A stretch of DNA of 64,000 bases from Candidatus Raymondbacteria bacterium RIFOXYA2_FULL_49_16 (lineage in GTDB: Bacteria; Fibrobacterota; OXYB2-FULL-49-7; XYB2-FULL-49-35). Each line of letters starts with the position of its first letter. Positions within the stretch are counted from its first letter, which is position 1. Below, piece after piece: positions 8,540 to 16,398 of this stretch. A program made the translations under genes and the position numbers. The DNA is taken from NCBI GenBank assembly GCA_001789205.1, contig MFYT01000006.1, positions 11,893 through 75,892 of the forward strand. Reading direction: 5' to 3'. Under the pieces are notes generated by a model, which was not told the origin of the DNA, did not search any database, and saw only the letters and a list, made by a program, of their open reading frames with translations.

Positions 8540-9361
8540 TTACAGTTTTTCCAGCACACCTTCGACCAGTGACACAAGGCGAGGTTCGGCCTCATTGGCG
8601 CGCCTGATGATTTCTTGTATGTCAACCGGCTTGAGCGTATCAGGATCGCATTTATCGGTGATGACGGAAAGACCGAGCACCTGGAGTCCGCAATGGACTG
8701 CCACGGTCACCTCGGGCACCGTTGACATGCCCACCACGTCGGCCCCGATAACGCGCAGCATGCGGTATTCCGCCGCGGTCTCGAGACAGGGACCACTCAT
8801 GATCGCGTAGACGCCTTTGCGTACGGAAATGCGTTTGTGCGCGGCAACCTGTTCTGCAAGGCGGATGAGGTCTTTGGTGTAGGCGTTGAACATGTCGGGA
8901 AAACGCGGACCCAGCCGGTTGTCGTTCTTTCCAATGAGGGGCGTCTGGCCCAAAAGGTTGATATGGTCGGTGATGAGCATGATGTCGCCGGGATCGAGGT
9001 CGCGGGAGATGCCGCCGCACGCGTTGGAAACAATGAGCGTCTGGATGCCCAGCGTCTTGAGGACCCGCACCGGATAGGTGACCTGCTGGAGCGTATAGCC
9101 TTCGTAGAAATGAAAGCGGCCCTGCATGACAGCCACTTTTTTTCCCGAGAGAAGGCCCAGAATGAGCTTGCCTGTGTGGGTCTCGACCGTGGAGAGCGGG
9201 AAATGGGGGATGTCGCCGTAGCTTATCTCCGCCTCGCGCTGCACCCGGTCCGCAAGCTTACCCAGGCCTGTGCCCAAGATGATGCCGATCTCCGGCGTAA
9301 ACGGCGTGCGCTCCCGTATGGCAGCCACAGATTGTGAAATGCAATCAAAAATTTTGTCCAT
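8540..9361 (-). CDS. Purine nucleoside phosphorylase, trimeric class
   Basis: The enzyme splits purine nucleosides with phosphate to free base and ribose-1-phosphate in purine salvage. The 273-residue protein shows the class I pattern: GIILGTGLGKLAD, the phosphate-site HFP and GRFHFYEG, NACGGISRDLDPGD, and the base site MSGPCLETAAEYRM followed by VGMSTVPEVTVA. The base-recognition asparagine of mammalian enzymes (in VTN) is replaced by aspartate here (SVITDKCDPD), as in a group of bacterial relatives, so base preference may not be limited to 6-oxopurines. AGGAG lies upstream of the ATG. The gene is 13 nt upstream of ileS and 2 nt downstream of the DUF167 gene. Confidence 0.93.
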   Translation of the reverse strand: MDKIFDCISQSVAAIRERTPFTPEIGIILGTGLGKLADRVQREAEISYGDIPHFPLSTVETHTGKLILGLLSGKKVAVMQGRFHFYEGYTLQQVTYPVRVLKTLGIQTLIVSNACGGISRDLDPGDIMLITDHINLLGQTPLIGKNDNRLGPRFPDMFNAYTKDLIRLAEQVAAHKRISVRKGVYAIMSGPCLETAAEYRMLRVIGADVVGMSTVPEVTVAVHCGLQVLGLSVITDKCDPDTLKPVDIQEIIRRANEAEPRLVSLVEGVLEKL

Positions 9362-9363
9362 GA

Positions 9364-9588
9364 TTATCTCCTGATTTCAACGATTTTGTTTCGCGATCCC
9401 TGGCCCGCGACAATGGTCACCGCGCTTTTTGCCACGTCAAAGTGCCGCGCCAGCGCTTCGACCACGGCCATGTTCGCCTTGTTGCCGACCGGCGGCGCCG
9501 TGCACCGCACCCGTACCCTGCCTTCGGCGTCGGGGCCTTCGACGTTGTTCCGCGACGAGCGCGGCGCCACCTTCACGGAAACCCTCAC
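9364..9588 (-). CDS. DUF167 (YggU/UPF0235) family protein
   Basis: This 74-residue protein has the whole short DUF167 fold: MRVSVKVAPRSSRN at the start, the conserved PPVGNKANMAVVEALA in the middle and VAGQGSRNKIVEI at the end. Its function is not established in any organism, although it often sits next to yggT and yggS, as here. The GTG start at 9588 lies within the stop of divIVA (GTGA overlap), which points to coupled translation. Confidence 0.88.
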   Translation of the reverse strand: MRVSVKVAPRSSRNNVEGPDAEGRVRVRCTAPPVGNKANMAVVEALARHFDVAKSAVTIVAGQGSRNKIVEIRR

Positions 9589-10067
9589 TGCGCCTCACCG
9601 TGCTGCTTCTGCGTTTCCGGTTCGATTTCAAGTACATTGAGCATTTCGAGTTGCGATTTGACAAGTGCCCTAAACTTGATGATGAACGTTTTCTTCTGTT
9701 CGTGCAGCAACGCCATATCACGATTGATGGCCTCAAGGCGCTGCACCGCGTCGGCCGCGGATTGTGTGGCCCGGTATTCGGCTTCCCTGACAATGAGTTC
9801 CGCCTGTTTTTCAGCGTTTTTCTTTGTCTCCTCAATGGACTGCTGCGCCTGGAGCAGCATGTCGTGCAGGACTTTCTCAAGTTTTTCATATTTCTCGAGT
9901 TCGCCTTTTAAACGGGCGTTTTCGAATTCACCGTCTTTTTTTCCGCGTTCAAACTCTTCAACGCGGCCGGCCATCATGTCGAGGTAGGCCTGCACTTCGT
10001 CCGGATCGAATCCCTTGAAGGTCCGCTTGAATGTCTGGCGCCTAATGTCCATTGGCGAAAGGGCCAT
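9585..10067 (-). CDS. DivIVA-domain protein
   Basis: DivIVA proteins gather at curved membrane, such as poles and septa, and recruit division or envelope factors. The N-terminus of this 160-residue protein has the membrane-binding pattern SPMDIRRQTFKRTFKGFDPDEVQAYLD, recognisable by FKR.FKGFDPDEV at residues 13-26. It is followed by two long coiled-coil stretches (about residues 35-75 and 80-145) and a short polar tail. GGGAG precedes the ATG. Its place beside yggT, yggS and ileS mirrors the ylm-divIVA-ileS cluster of Gram-positive bacteria and supports a division role. Confidence 0.88.
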   Translation of the reverse strand: MALSPMDIRRQTFKRTFKGFDPDEVQAYLDMMAGRVEEFERGKKDGEFENARLKGELEKYEKLEKVLHDMLLQAQQSIEETKKNAEKQAELIVREAEYRATQSAADAVQRLEAINRDMALLHEQKKTFIIKFRALVKSQLEMLNVLEIEPETQKQHGEAQ

Positions 10068-10082
10068 GGGTATTCTCCCAAG

Positions 10083-10361
10083 TTAAATCAGTGAAATGAG
10101 CGTGCGCTCCAAAAAGCCGATGAGCAAAAAAACCATCAGGGGCGAGAGGTCGATGGGCAACTGGACATTAAGCCTGTCCATGAGGCGCACGTAGAGCTCG
10201 CGCACAGGCAGGAGCACCGGATCGGTGAGTCGCACCAACCAGTCAACAATCACATGGTCGGGGGCCATGGGCACCCACGAAAGGATGATACGCATGAAGA
10301 TAAGCATTTCGTAGATCCGCAGCAGGGTGACCAGCACCATGATGAAATTTTCCGCTGCCAT
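10083..10361 (-). CDS. YggT family membrane protein
   Basis: The 92-residue protein has two hydrophobic segments (about residues 5-30 and 70-90) around the family signature RIILSWVP...D....WLVRLTDPVLLPVRELY. YggT proteins are small inner-membrane proteins linked to cell division or osmotic tolerance, with no known biochemical activity. The ATG shares one base with the stop codon of yggS, and divIVA starts 15 nt downstream, so the three are probably one transcript. Confidence 0.9.
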   Translation of the reverse strand: MAAENFIMVLVTLLRIYEMLIFMRIILSWVPMAPDHVIVDWLVRLTDPVLLPVRELYVRLMDRLNVQLPIDLSPLMVFLLIGFLERTLISLI

Positions 10362-11044
10362 CAGCTCGCCTCCGCGAAAAGAGCGCGGCCAATGCGCACC
10401 ATGGTTGCGCCTTCCTCAATGGCGATCTCAAAGTCATCGGACATACCCATGGAGAGTTCGGGCAGCGCAATGCCGATGACGCGCGCACAATCGGTTTTAA
10501 GAGCGGCGAGTATTTTAAAACACGAACGGATGCGCGTAGCGTCGTCCGTGAGCGGCCCCATGGTCATGAGACCCTGTATTGTTATGTTCTGCAACAGGGC
10601 CATCTCCCGTATAGCGGCAATAGCATTTTCGGGACGAACGCCTGACTTTGCATCTTCACCTGAGGTATTTACTTCAATAAGCGCATTCATTGTCTTTCCC
10701 AGTTTTACGCACTCGGCATCTATGCATTGCGCGAGCCGTACCGAATCCACGGATTGGATCATGTCAGCCATTCTTACTGCCTGCTTTGCCTTGTTTGTCT
10801 GCAGATGGCCGATGAAATGGACTGTGAACAGCCCGTGCATGGCGTCATATTTCGTTGTAAGCTCCTGCACCCTGCTTTCACCGATGTTGGCTATGCCATG
10901 GTCCTTCAGAGAAACGACCTCTGCGACAGAATGAGTTTTTGTCACGGCCACAAGAGTAATGTCTTTTCCCGTGCGGCCGCTTCTGCGCGCGGCAGCATCG
11001 ATCCGTTCCAGAATACGGCCAATGGCTTTTGCCATAACAGACAT
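10361..11044 (-). CDS. YggS family PLP homeostasis protein
   Basis: YggS/PLPBP proteins bind pyridoxal phosphate and keep vitamin B6 and amino acid pools balanced, without known catalysis. The 227-residue protein has the PLP lysine in LVAVTKTHSV, then GESRVQEL, HFIGHLQTNKAK, the QSVDS segment, EVNTSGEDAKSG, GLMTMGP and the end SMGMSDDFEIAIEEGATMVRIG, all hallmarks of the family. No ribosome binding site is visible before the ATG at 11044, and a second ATG at 11035 is possible. It starts the long divIVA-ileS-LPS gene run. Confidence 0.93.
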   Translation of the reverse strand: MSVMAKAIGRILERIDAAARRSGRTGKDITLVAVTKTHSVAEVVSLKDHGIANIGESRVQELTTKYDAMHGLFTVHFIGHLQTNKAKQAVRMADMIQSVDSVRLAQCIDAECVKLGKTMNALIEVNTSGEDAKSGVRPENAIAAIREMALLQNITIQGLMTMGPLTDDATRIRSCFKILAALKTDCARVIGIALPELSMGMSDDFEIAIEEGATMVRIGRALFAEAS

Positions 11045-11113
11045 AAAATCAATAAAATATATCTTTAGTACGCAGGATTTCTCAATGAAAACATGGGGAC
11101 ACGGGGCGGAATT

Positions 11114-11758
11114 TTATTCAAAGACCCAGCGGCCGAAGCACGTGCTGTTATGGAAATCGGCGATGCCCGTGGGCGACCAGGCGCAATATTCAGGCACGCC
11201 GGCAAGAACATCGCACCGAAGCAGATTTCCCCGCCACGCATCGCCGGCACGCGGCGGAATATGTGGAGAGAGAAAGAGGTCGGCAAAATCAATGGCAATG
11301 TAGGCTTCCCAACCTACCTGCGAGGTCCTGGTCCTGCTCTGGAAGCTTTCAGGATTCCACCCTGTAAAGCCTTGAAACCGTTTTCCCCTGCGGCCCGGCG
11401 CTGCAATGTCGTTTATTATGAGGGCGTCGAAGCGGGCGTTGAGAGGGTTTACTTCAAGTTCATAGTACAGGGAGCCGTACCCAAAAGGATCGATGAAAAG
11501 TTCCACCACGTCTTCGGTATACAGGGGATCGTCGTGCCCGGTGAGTGTGGCAAAGGGCTGGATATCATCGCAGGAAAACCAGGCGTAGAGACGTTCGCTG
11601 TCCCAGGCAAGTCGGCCCTCGGTTTTCTGTTTTGGCGGTTTTCCGGTCACGGTATCGACCAGCCTGATGGGTGTTGCGGCGGAAAAATGAGAGGCGTCAA
11701 TCTGATCAAATTCAGGCATGACGCAGCGCCTGATGCCGTACGAAGAAAGTTTTTCCAT
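11114..11758 (-). CDS. Carbohydrate-binding family 9-like protein
   Basis: The 214-residue protein resembles the CBM9-like/DOMON fold: TEGRLAWDSERLYAWFSCDD, then TEDVVELFIDPFGYGSLYYELEVNPLNARFDALI, visible through DPLYTEDVVELFID and YYELEVNP, and a late GW.AYIAIDF. It has no signal peptide and no enzyme domain, so it may bind sugars or other ligands in the cytoplasm or be exported in another way. The start at 11758 shares one base with the flavodoxin stop (TGATG), which argues against longer readings. It ends a five-gene run that starts at 14274. Confidence 0.7.
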   Translation of the reverse strand: MEKLSSYGIRRCVMPEFDQIDASHFSAATPIRLVDTVTGKPPKQKTEGRLAWDSERLYAWFSCDDIQPFATLTGHDDPLYTEDVVELFIDPFGYGSLYYELEVNPLNARFDALIINDIAAPGRRGKRFQGFTGWNPESFQSRTRTSQVGWEAYIAIDFADLFLSPHIPPRAGDAWRGNLLRCDVLAGVPEYCAWSPTGIADFHNSTCFGRWVFE

Positions 11759-12219
11759 CACTGCCGCTCCTGCGCAGCGCGGGCAAGTTCCTTGCCAAGT
11801 GCGCAACACGCGTCCAGGACCGTCCGCGAAGGCTTGCCCGCTGACGCAATGGTCGGGCCAACTTTGTCCCCCAGTTCGGAAAAGAGCGTTTCGAGCGGGC
11901 CCTTCACGTCGCCGCCGCCGCCGTGTGAATAAAAGAGACCGTATTTTTTCCCTGTAAGCCCCCGGGCATTGTTCTTTTTCGCGATATACCAGTCGTCAAG
12001 AAACGTTTTCAGACCGCCGGCAATATAGCTGTAGTAGTCTGGCGAACCAAAGGCGGCCACAGAAAACAGACGGTATTGATCGATGTCCATGCGCACCTCG
12101 TTGGTGTTGACGAGAACGGCCTTCATTCCCTCGGCGGCGGCGCCCTCGGCAATTGCCCGGGCCATGGCAGCGGTGTTGCCATATTCTTGCGAATGAAACA
12201 GAATCAGGAGAGATCCCAT
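11758..12219 (-). CDS. Flavodoxin family protein
   Basis: The 153-residue protein has the flavodoxin fold with an FMN phosphate loop near the start (LILFHSQEYGNTAAMA), a second flavin loop (AAFGSPDYYSYIAGGLKTFLDDW, key residues GSPDYYSY) and KKYGLFYSHGGGG. Proteins of this kind carry electrons or act as NAD(P)H-flavin oxidoreductases; the partner cannot be named. It lies 17 nt after the DUF2752 gene and overlaps the CBM9-like gene by one base. Confidence 0.85.
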   Translation of the reverse strand: MGSLLILFHSQEYGNTAAMARAIAEGAAAEGMKAVLVNTNEVRMDIDQYRLFSVAAFGSPDYYSYIAGGLKTFLDDWYIAKKNNARGLTGKKYGLFYSHGGGGDVKGPLETLFSELGDKVGPTIASAGKPSRTVLDACCALGKELARAAQERQ

Positions 12220-12236
12220 GGGCGCGTCCTTTCACC

Positions 12237-12665
12237 TTAATGGCATGCGCGGAGCATGTTGAAAATCCAGTGTATGAAAAAAGGCGACAACAACGCGAGC
12301 GCGAAAAGCCGCGGTCCCTGTTCCGAAGAGAATATAAACCTGAGTCGTTTCAGGTTCAGCAACGAAATTGCCAGCCCGTAGAACGCAAGACACACACAAA
12401 TGAGCAGCACGGCGGCAAAGAACGATGAGAGCGAAAAGGCGGCGTCTATGTTACCGGCCGCAAGCGCCTGGACCGTGCGGGTGATGCCGCAGGTAGGGCA
12501 GGGCAGGCCGGTCAATGAAAAAAAGAAGCAGTGAAAGCGGCCCATGATGTGTCCGGGTAAAAAGGCAACGATGATAAGCGCGCAGAAAAATAATACAGAC
12601 CAGACAAGTTCGTGGTCAAGGGCGCCTGGAGCAAGGCGTACGCGCTGCAGTCGTATGGCTTTCAC
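12237..12665 (-). CDS. DUF2752 membrane protein
   Basis: The 142-residue product carries the DUF2752 signature GLPCPTCGITRTVQALAAGN between hydrophobic segments (ELVWSVLFFCALIIVAFLP, SSFFAAVLLICVCLAFYG and a C-terminal helix). The two cysteines of PCPTCG may bind metal or form a disulfide; the function is unknown. The GTG start at 12665 overlaps the stop of the YIP1-like gene (GTGA), which fits better than the much longer, non-homologous frame reading upstream to 13034. Confidence 0.78.
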   Translation of the reverse strand: MKAIRLQRVRLAPGALDHELVWSVLFFCALIIVAFLPGHIMGRFHCFFFSLTGLPCPTCGITRTVQALAAGNIDAAFSLSSFFAAVLLICVCLAFYGLAISLLNLKRLRFIFSSEQGPRLFALALLSPFFIHWIFNMLRACH

Positions 12666-13405
12666 AGCGCCAGAAGCCCCTTTACCAGGCCTACGCCGGA
12701 CACAACAAGCGTGAGGGCCGCTGCGGTGGCGCAGGCGCAGCAGAGCGCCACGGGAAGTACGACCGCGACAAGCGCCCGCATCGTGGAGGTTCGGTGCGCC
12801 TCCTTGAGACCGGTTATCATTATATATAGCCACCAAAAGAGCGCTGCAATGACGCCGCATACGGGAACAACGCTCAACAGCGCTGTCGCTCCCTGGGCAT
12901 AGGCGAGTACCTTGAACGTGGAGGCAAAGCCCTGTGTTGCGCCACCGGTAATCGTGAGGCAGAGGTGAAGAAGACCTGAAAGCGCGAAGAGCGCAACAGC
13001 GACGCAGAAAGGCATAATGAAGACCACGACGCACAGGTCGGCCCAGGTACCCAGATACCGCGCAATAAAGGCGTTGTCGGGACCGAGATTGAAGGTGCGC
13101 AACACGCCTTGCCAGAGCGTGCTAAATGCGCCGCCGATGGTGCTTCCGATGATGCCGAAGAGAAAAGCCTTGAACAGGGCCGAATCCCGGTTAAGGTTCC
13201 TGAAGGTATGGGAAGGGGAGAACAGCACTTCCTGGATGGTAATGAAGAACGAGGGAATGCTGAAGATGCCGGTTTTCGCTTCCCAATCCGGGGCAATGGC
13301 CGGACCAACAGGTACCACCGCGGTGCCTAATTCCGCACCGCAATTGAAGCACGCGGCATTGTGCGCGCTGTTTTCCATCCCGCAGAAATGGCAGACCATG
13401 GTCAT
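12662..13405 (-). CDS. Zinc-ribbon and YIP1-domain membrane protein
   Basis: The 247-residue protein opens with a zinc ribbon (MTMVCHFCGMEN then ACFNCGAEL), followed by a linker and five or so hydrophobic segments in the pattern of the YIP1 family (VLFSPSHTFRNLNRDS, then LFGIIGSTIGGAFSTLW and later helices). Such proteins are common next to DUF2752 proteins, as here; their role is not known. The ATG overlaps the stop of the methyltransferase gene (ATGA) and the stop overlaps the next GTG, so the three are likely coupled. Confidence 0.75.
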   Translation of the reverse strand: MTMVCHFCGMENSAHNAACFNCGAELGTAVVPVGPAIAPDWEAKTGIFSIPSFFITIQEVLFSPSHTFRNLNRDSALFKAFLFGIIGSTIGGAFSTLWQGVLRTFNLGPDNAFIARYLGTWADLCVVVFIMPFCVAVALFALSGLLHLCLTITGGATQGFASTFKVLAYAQGATALLSVVPVCGVIAALFWWLYIMITGLKEAHRTSTMRALVAVVLPVALCCACATAAALTLVVSGVGLVKGLLAL

Positions 13406-14274
13406 GCTCCCTTTCTGAATACGAGGCCAATTGACGAAGAGGCGACCCCTTTGTAGTCTTGGATCGCGAGGCCGGGCGTTGACTCGAGCGCCGCGAGGCT
13501 GAAGGAGTCGTAGCCGTACAGTGTATTGGCGCGCTCGAGCGGCATGAGGGAGAGGCCAGAGGCCTCGATGACGTTTTTCACATCAATATTGCACTCGAGG
13601 AGCGCGGAACGGCGCGGATAGATGAAGTCGAGGGTGAGCGCCAGGATGCCGTTGGGCTTGAGCACGCGCGCCATTTCGCGCATCATGCGCGCCTGCAGGT
13701 CGCAGTCCGCCTGGGTCTGGGCCGTATGGAGTTCATCGGCAACAGGGACCGCCCTGCAGTGTTCGAGTACCGAGACGGAGACCACCCGGTCGAACGTGGC
13801 GCTGGCATAGCTTATCTTTTCCATGCCCTCTACCCGGTAGTCGATGGCAAGGCCGTATTTTTTCGCAAGTCTCCGGTCAATGCCATGCCATCCCACATTT
13901 TCAAAGGGGTCGATTGCCGAAACTTTCAGGCCCATATCGGCGTAAAAATATTGGAGCGGCGCCCTGCCGCAGCCTGCATCGAGAATGGAGAGCCCGGGTT
14001 TGAGGTCCAGGTTTTGTATGATCCAGGGGTATTCCCACCGTTTGTTGGGTCCCACGGGTCCTGAACCCACGTACGAATCGAGTTTTTGCATGATGTTTTT
14101 ATAGGACGCTGAATTGCGTTCCGCAAGGCGGGCATAGGTACTGATGAAGTCGGGCCGGGGAACCTGGGCCAGATCAAAGGGTGCGCGTACATAGGTTTTG
14201 CGCAGGGTGAGAGTGAGCTTTGAACGCTGCAGGAAACGGATAAGAGGCGCGGGTATGCGCTGGGTAAGATTCAT
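13402..14274 (-). CDS. Class I SAM-dependent methyltransferase
   Basis: The 290-residue protein has the AdoMet-binding motif ILDAGCGRAPLQYF at about residues 96-110, an acidic residue after the second strand (SAIDPFENVGW), a VVSVSVLEHC motif and RVLKPNGILALTLDF, which together define a class I methyltransferase. The first 80 residues are a family-specific extension. The substrate is not clear; no glycosyltransferase or other pathway genes lie beside it. It is the first gene of the run leading through YIP1, DUF2752, flavodoxin and CBM9-like genes. Confidence 0.85.
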   Translation of the reverse strand: MNLTQRIPAPLIRFLQRSKLTLTLRKTYVRAPFDLAQVPRPDFISTYARLAERNSASYKNIMQKLDSYVGSGPVGPNKRWEYPWIIQNLDLKPGLSILDAGCGRAPLQYFYADMGLKVSAIDPFENVGWHGIDRRLAKKYGLAIDYRVEGMEKISYASATFDRVVSVSVLEHCRAVPVADELHTAQTQADCDLQARMMREMARVLKPNGILALTLDFIYPRRSALLECNIDVKNVIEASGLSLMPLERANTLYGYDSFSLAALESTPGLAIQDYKGVASSSIGLVFRKGA

Positions 14275-14473
14275 GGTGGAATGTAATATACAATTTTATG
14301 CCCCTGAAAATAAGGCAAAAAAAAGCCCGCAAGAGCGCCTCATGTATGGGCATCATTCATACAAGCCATGCTCTTTGTTGCTTGATGACGCCCGTACAGA
14401 CTTACTCCCACTATCCAATCCTAAATATTCCTGGCTTGAACCAGACCTTGCCAATTTATAATTTTTTAGATCC

Positions 14474-15424
14474 ATGATGTTCAGATCCTGTGCCATTGGC
14501 ATCGTATTTATAACAACAGCTCTTTTTTCGTTTGACCTTACCCGTAGCGTTGACCAGACAACGATCACGCTTGGTGACATGGTGCGTCTCAAGGTGACGG
14601 CAGTGCGGCGCGCGGATGAAAAACTTGTGTTTCCCGGTCCTGACGCTGATTTCGGCCAGTTTGAATTAAAAGACATGCGGAGCAGCGAAGCGCCTTCGGG
14701 GTCCCTGCTTGCCGAGACGTATGAATACCTCGTCACTGCCTATACGTTGGGAACGCTCACCATGCCCGCGCTCACGGTCGTCAATCTGAAGGACACTGCT
14801 GACCGGAAAGCGACCGACCCTGTGGAAATCGTTGTCAAGCCGGTCACGGTCAAGGACACCAGCGACATTGTGGACATCTACGGGCCGGAGAGCATCGGCT
14901 TTGGCGCGCGCTTCTGGGCAGCGCTTTTTGGCATTGTGGTTGCCCTGGGCCTTCTCGTGTGGCTGATTGACCGGTATCTTCTGAAGCGCAAACGGAACGA
15001 GGAGAAAAAGGAGGCGCCGCCAATACCACCGGAAAAACTTTTTGAACAGGAGATAGGGCAGCTTGTCCGCGACGACCTTCTGGCAAAGGGCGAGGTGAAA
15101 ATATTCCATTTCAGGATTTCGGAAATATTGAGGAGGTACATTGGCGCGCGTCTCAATTTTTACGCCCTCGAATCGACCACCAGCGAGCTTATCAGCGCGC
15201 TCAAGGCGTCAAAAACCGATCCCAAAGTGGTGCGCCTTGTTGAACAGTTCTGCACAGTAAACGATCCGGTGAAATTCGCCAAATGGATACCGAAAAGCGG
15301 GGAATCCGAGAACCTGATAATTTTGGCGCGCGAACTGGTCTCTCTGACACCTCCCTTGGAACAGAAGGAACCTGCCGGAAGCCCCGCGGCACAGCAAGGC
15401 GCTGATAAAAAACACATTACATAA
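14474..15424 (+). CDS. BatD-like exported membrane protein
   Basis: The 316-residue product has a signal peptide (CAIGIVFITTALFSF), an N-terminal beta-rich domain of about 120 residues (QTTITLGDMVRLKVTAV...YEYLVTAYTLGTLTMPAL) that matches the oxygen-tolerance BatD pattern, one membrane helix at about residues 150-175, a basic stretch (RYLLKRKRNEEKKE) and a cytoplasmic helical domain (IFHFRISEILRRYIGARL) like that of DUF4381 proteins. BatD proteins usually sit in bat operons with MoxR and von Willebrand genes, and none is visible here. It is the first plus-strand gene, divergent from the methyltransferase. Two adjacent ATG codons (14474, 14477) are possible starts. Confidence 0.65.
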   Translation: MMFRSCAIGIVFITTALFSFDLTRSVDQTTITLGDMVRLKVTAVRRADEKLVFPGPDADFGQFELKDMRSSEAPSGSLLAETYEYLVTAYTLGTLTMPALTVVNLKDTADRKATDPVEIVVKPVTVKDTSDIVDIYGPESIGFGARFWAALFGIVVALGLLVWLIDRYLLKRKRNEEKKEAPPIPPEKLFEQEIGQLVRDDLLAKGEVKIFHFRISEILRRYIGARLNFYALESTTSELISALKASKTDPKVVRLVEQFCTVNDPVKFAKWIPKSGESENLIILARELVSLTPPLEQKEPAGSPAAQQGADKKHIT

Positions 15425-15536
15425 AAACAGCCGACAGTACGTCAGATATTTCCTTTTTTTAGGCCAAGCGAATTTTGTATTTTAATATGTTTAGCATTTA
15501 TGTGGATAGTTTAAATAAAGGAAATTTTTTTAGGAA

Positions 15537-16394
15537 GTGACGAATGCCGTCAAAAAGAAATACATAGACCTCCATTTACATTCAACTTATTCTGACGGTA
15601 CCCTTTCAATAAAGGAGATCGTCGAATATGCGTCCACACAGCATCTTGCGGCCATTTCCCTGACCGATCACGACTGCATCGCCGGGATACGGGAAATAAC
15701 CGAACTGGCCGGAAAAGTGGGACTTGAGGTCGTTCCCGGAGTGGAGATAAGTTCGCTTGTCGAAACCAGCGATATCCACGTCCTCGGATATTTTATCGAT
15801 TACAGCAATACCGAACTGAACGAGCGGCTCGAGGAGATCCGGCTTATCCGGATAGAGCGCGCCAAGAAGATAGTCCAGCGCCTTAACGACAAGGGTGTGG
15901 TGCTCCGCTTTGAACGGGTGCTCGAGTTCGCCCGGGGCTACTGTATCGGCAGGCCGCACATTGCCCAAGCACTGGTTGCCGAGGAACACGTTAATTCGTT
16001 TACCGAGGCTTTTGACCGCTATCTGGGAAACCACACGGAGTTCTATATCCCGGTCCAGAAACTGAACCCTGCCGAGGCCATCGCGCTGATCAAGTGCGCG
16101 GGCGGCGTCTCCGTGCTTTCACACCCGCATGTAACCGATCGGAACGACCTGCTTGAGCAATTCGTAAAGGATGGCCTTGATGGCATTGAGGTATACAGTC
16201 CCAAGATGACCTACCGGCAATTTAATTTTTACCGGCAGTTCTGCCACAAATACAACCTTTTGGAAACTGGCGGCTCGGACTGCCATGGGCCGCGCTTCAA
16301 CGACACCATGTCGATAGGAAGCACCAAGACGCCGTATCGATTTCTGGAGAGAATGCAGGCGCGGATTCAGCAGCACAACGGCGCAAGCTTCTAA
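15537..16394 (+). CDS. PHP-domain phosphoesterase (YciV/RNase AM-like)
   Basis: The 285-residue protein has the four PHP metal motifs: YIDLHLHSTYSDGTLS, SLTDHDCIAG, PGVEISS and, near the end, GGSDCHG, plus LSHPH. The spacing matches the family of nucleoside 3',5'-bisphosphate phosphatases and 5'-3' RNases such as E. coli YciV (RNase AM). The start is a GTG at 15537. An AGGA directly before it is too close to work, so a weaker AAAGGA 13 nt upstream may serve; no in-frame ATG fits the domain start. It converges with the lipoprotein gene to its right. Confidence 0.88.
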   Translation: MTNAVKKKYIDLHLHSTYSDGTLSIKEIVEYASTQHLAAISLTDHDCIAGIREITELAGKVGLEVVPGVEISSLVETSDIHVLGYFIDYSNTELNERLEEIRLIRIERAKKIVQRLNDKGVVLRFERVLEFARGYCIGRPHIAQALVAEEHVNSFTEAFDRYLGNHTEFYIPVQKLNPAEAIALIKCAGGVSVLSHPHVTDRNDLLEQFVKDGLDGIEVYSPKMTYRQFNFYRQFCHKYNLLETGGSDCHGPRFNDTMSIGSTKTPYRFLERMQARIQQHNGASF

Positions 16395-16398
16395 AACG

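Noticed and set aside
12666-13034. N-terminal extension of the DUF2752 gene
   Set aside because: The extension lies in the shadow of the YIP1 gene and is arginine/cysteine-rich without homology; the GTG at 12665 overlapping the previous stop is the natural start.
14353-14736. 127-codon minus-strand frame before the BatD-like gene
   Set aside because: Mostly antisense to the BatD-like gene, low-complexity serine/arginine content, no known motif; the free part (14353-14473) is too short to support a gene.
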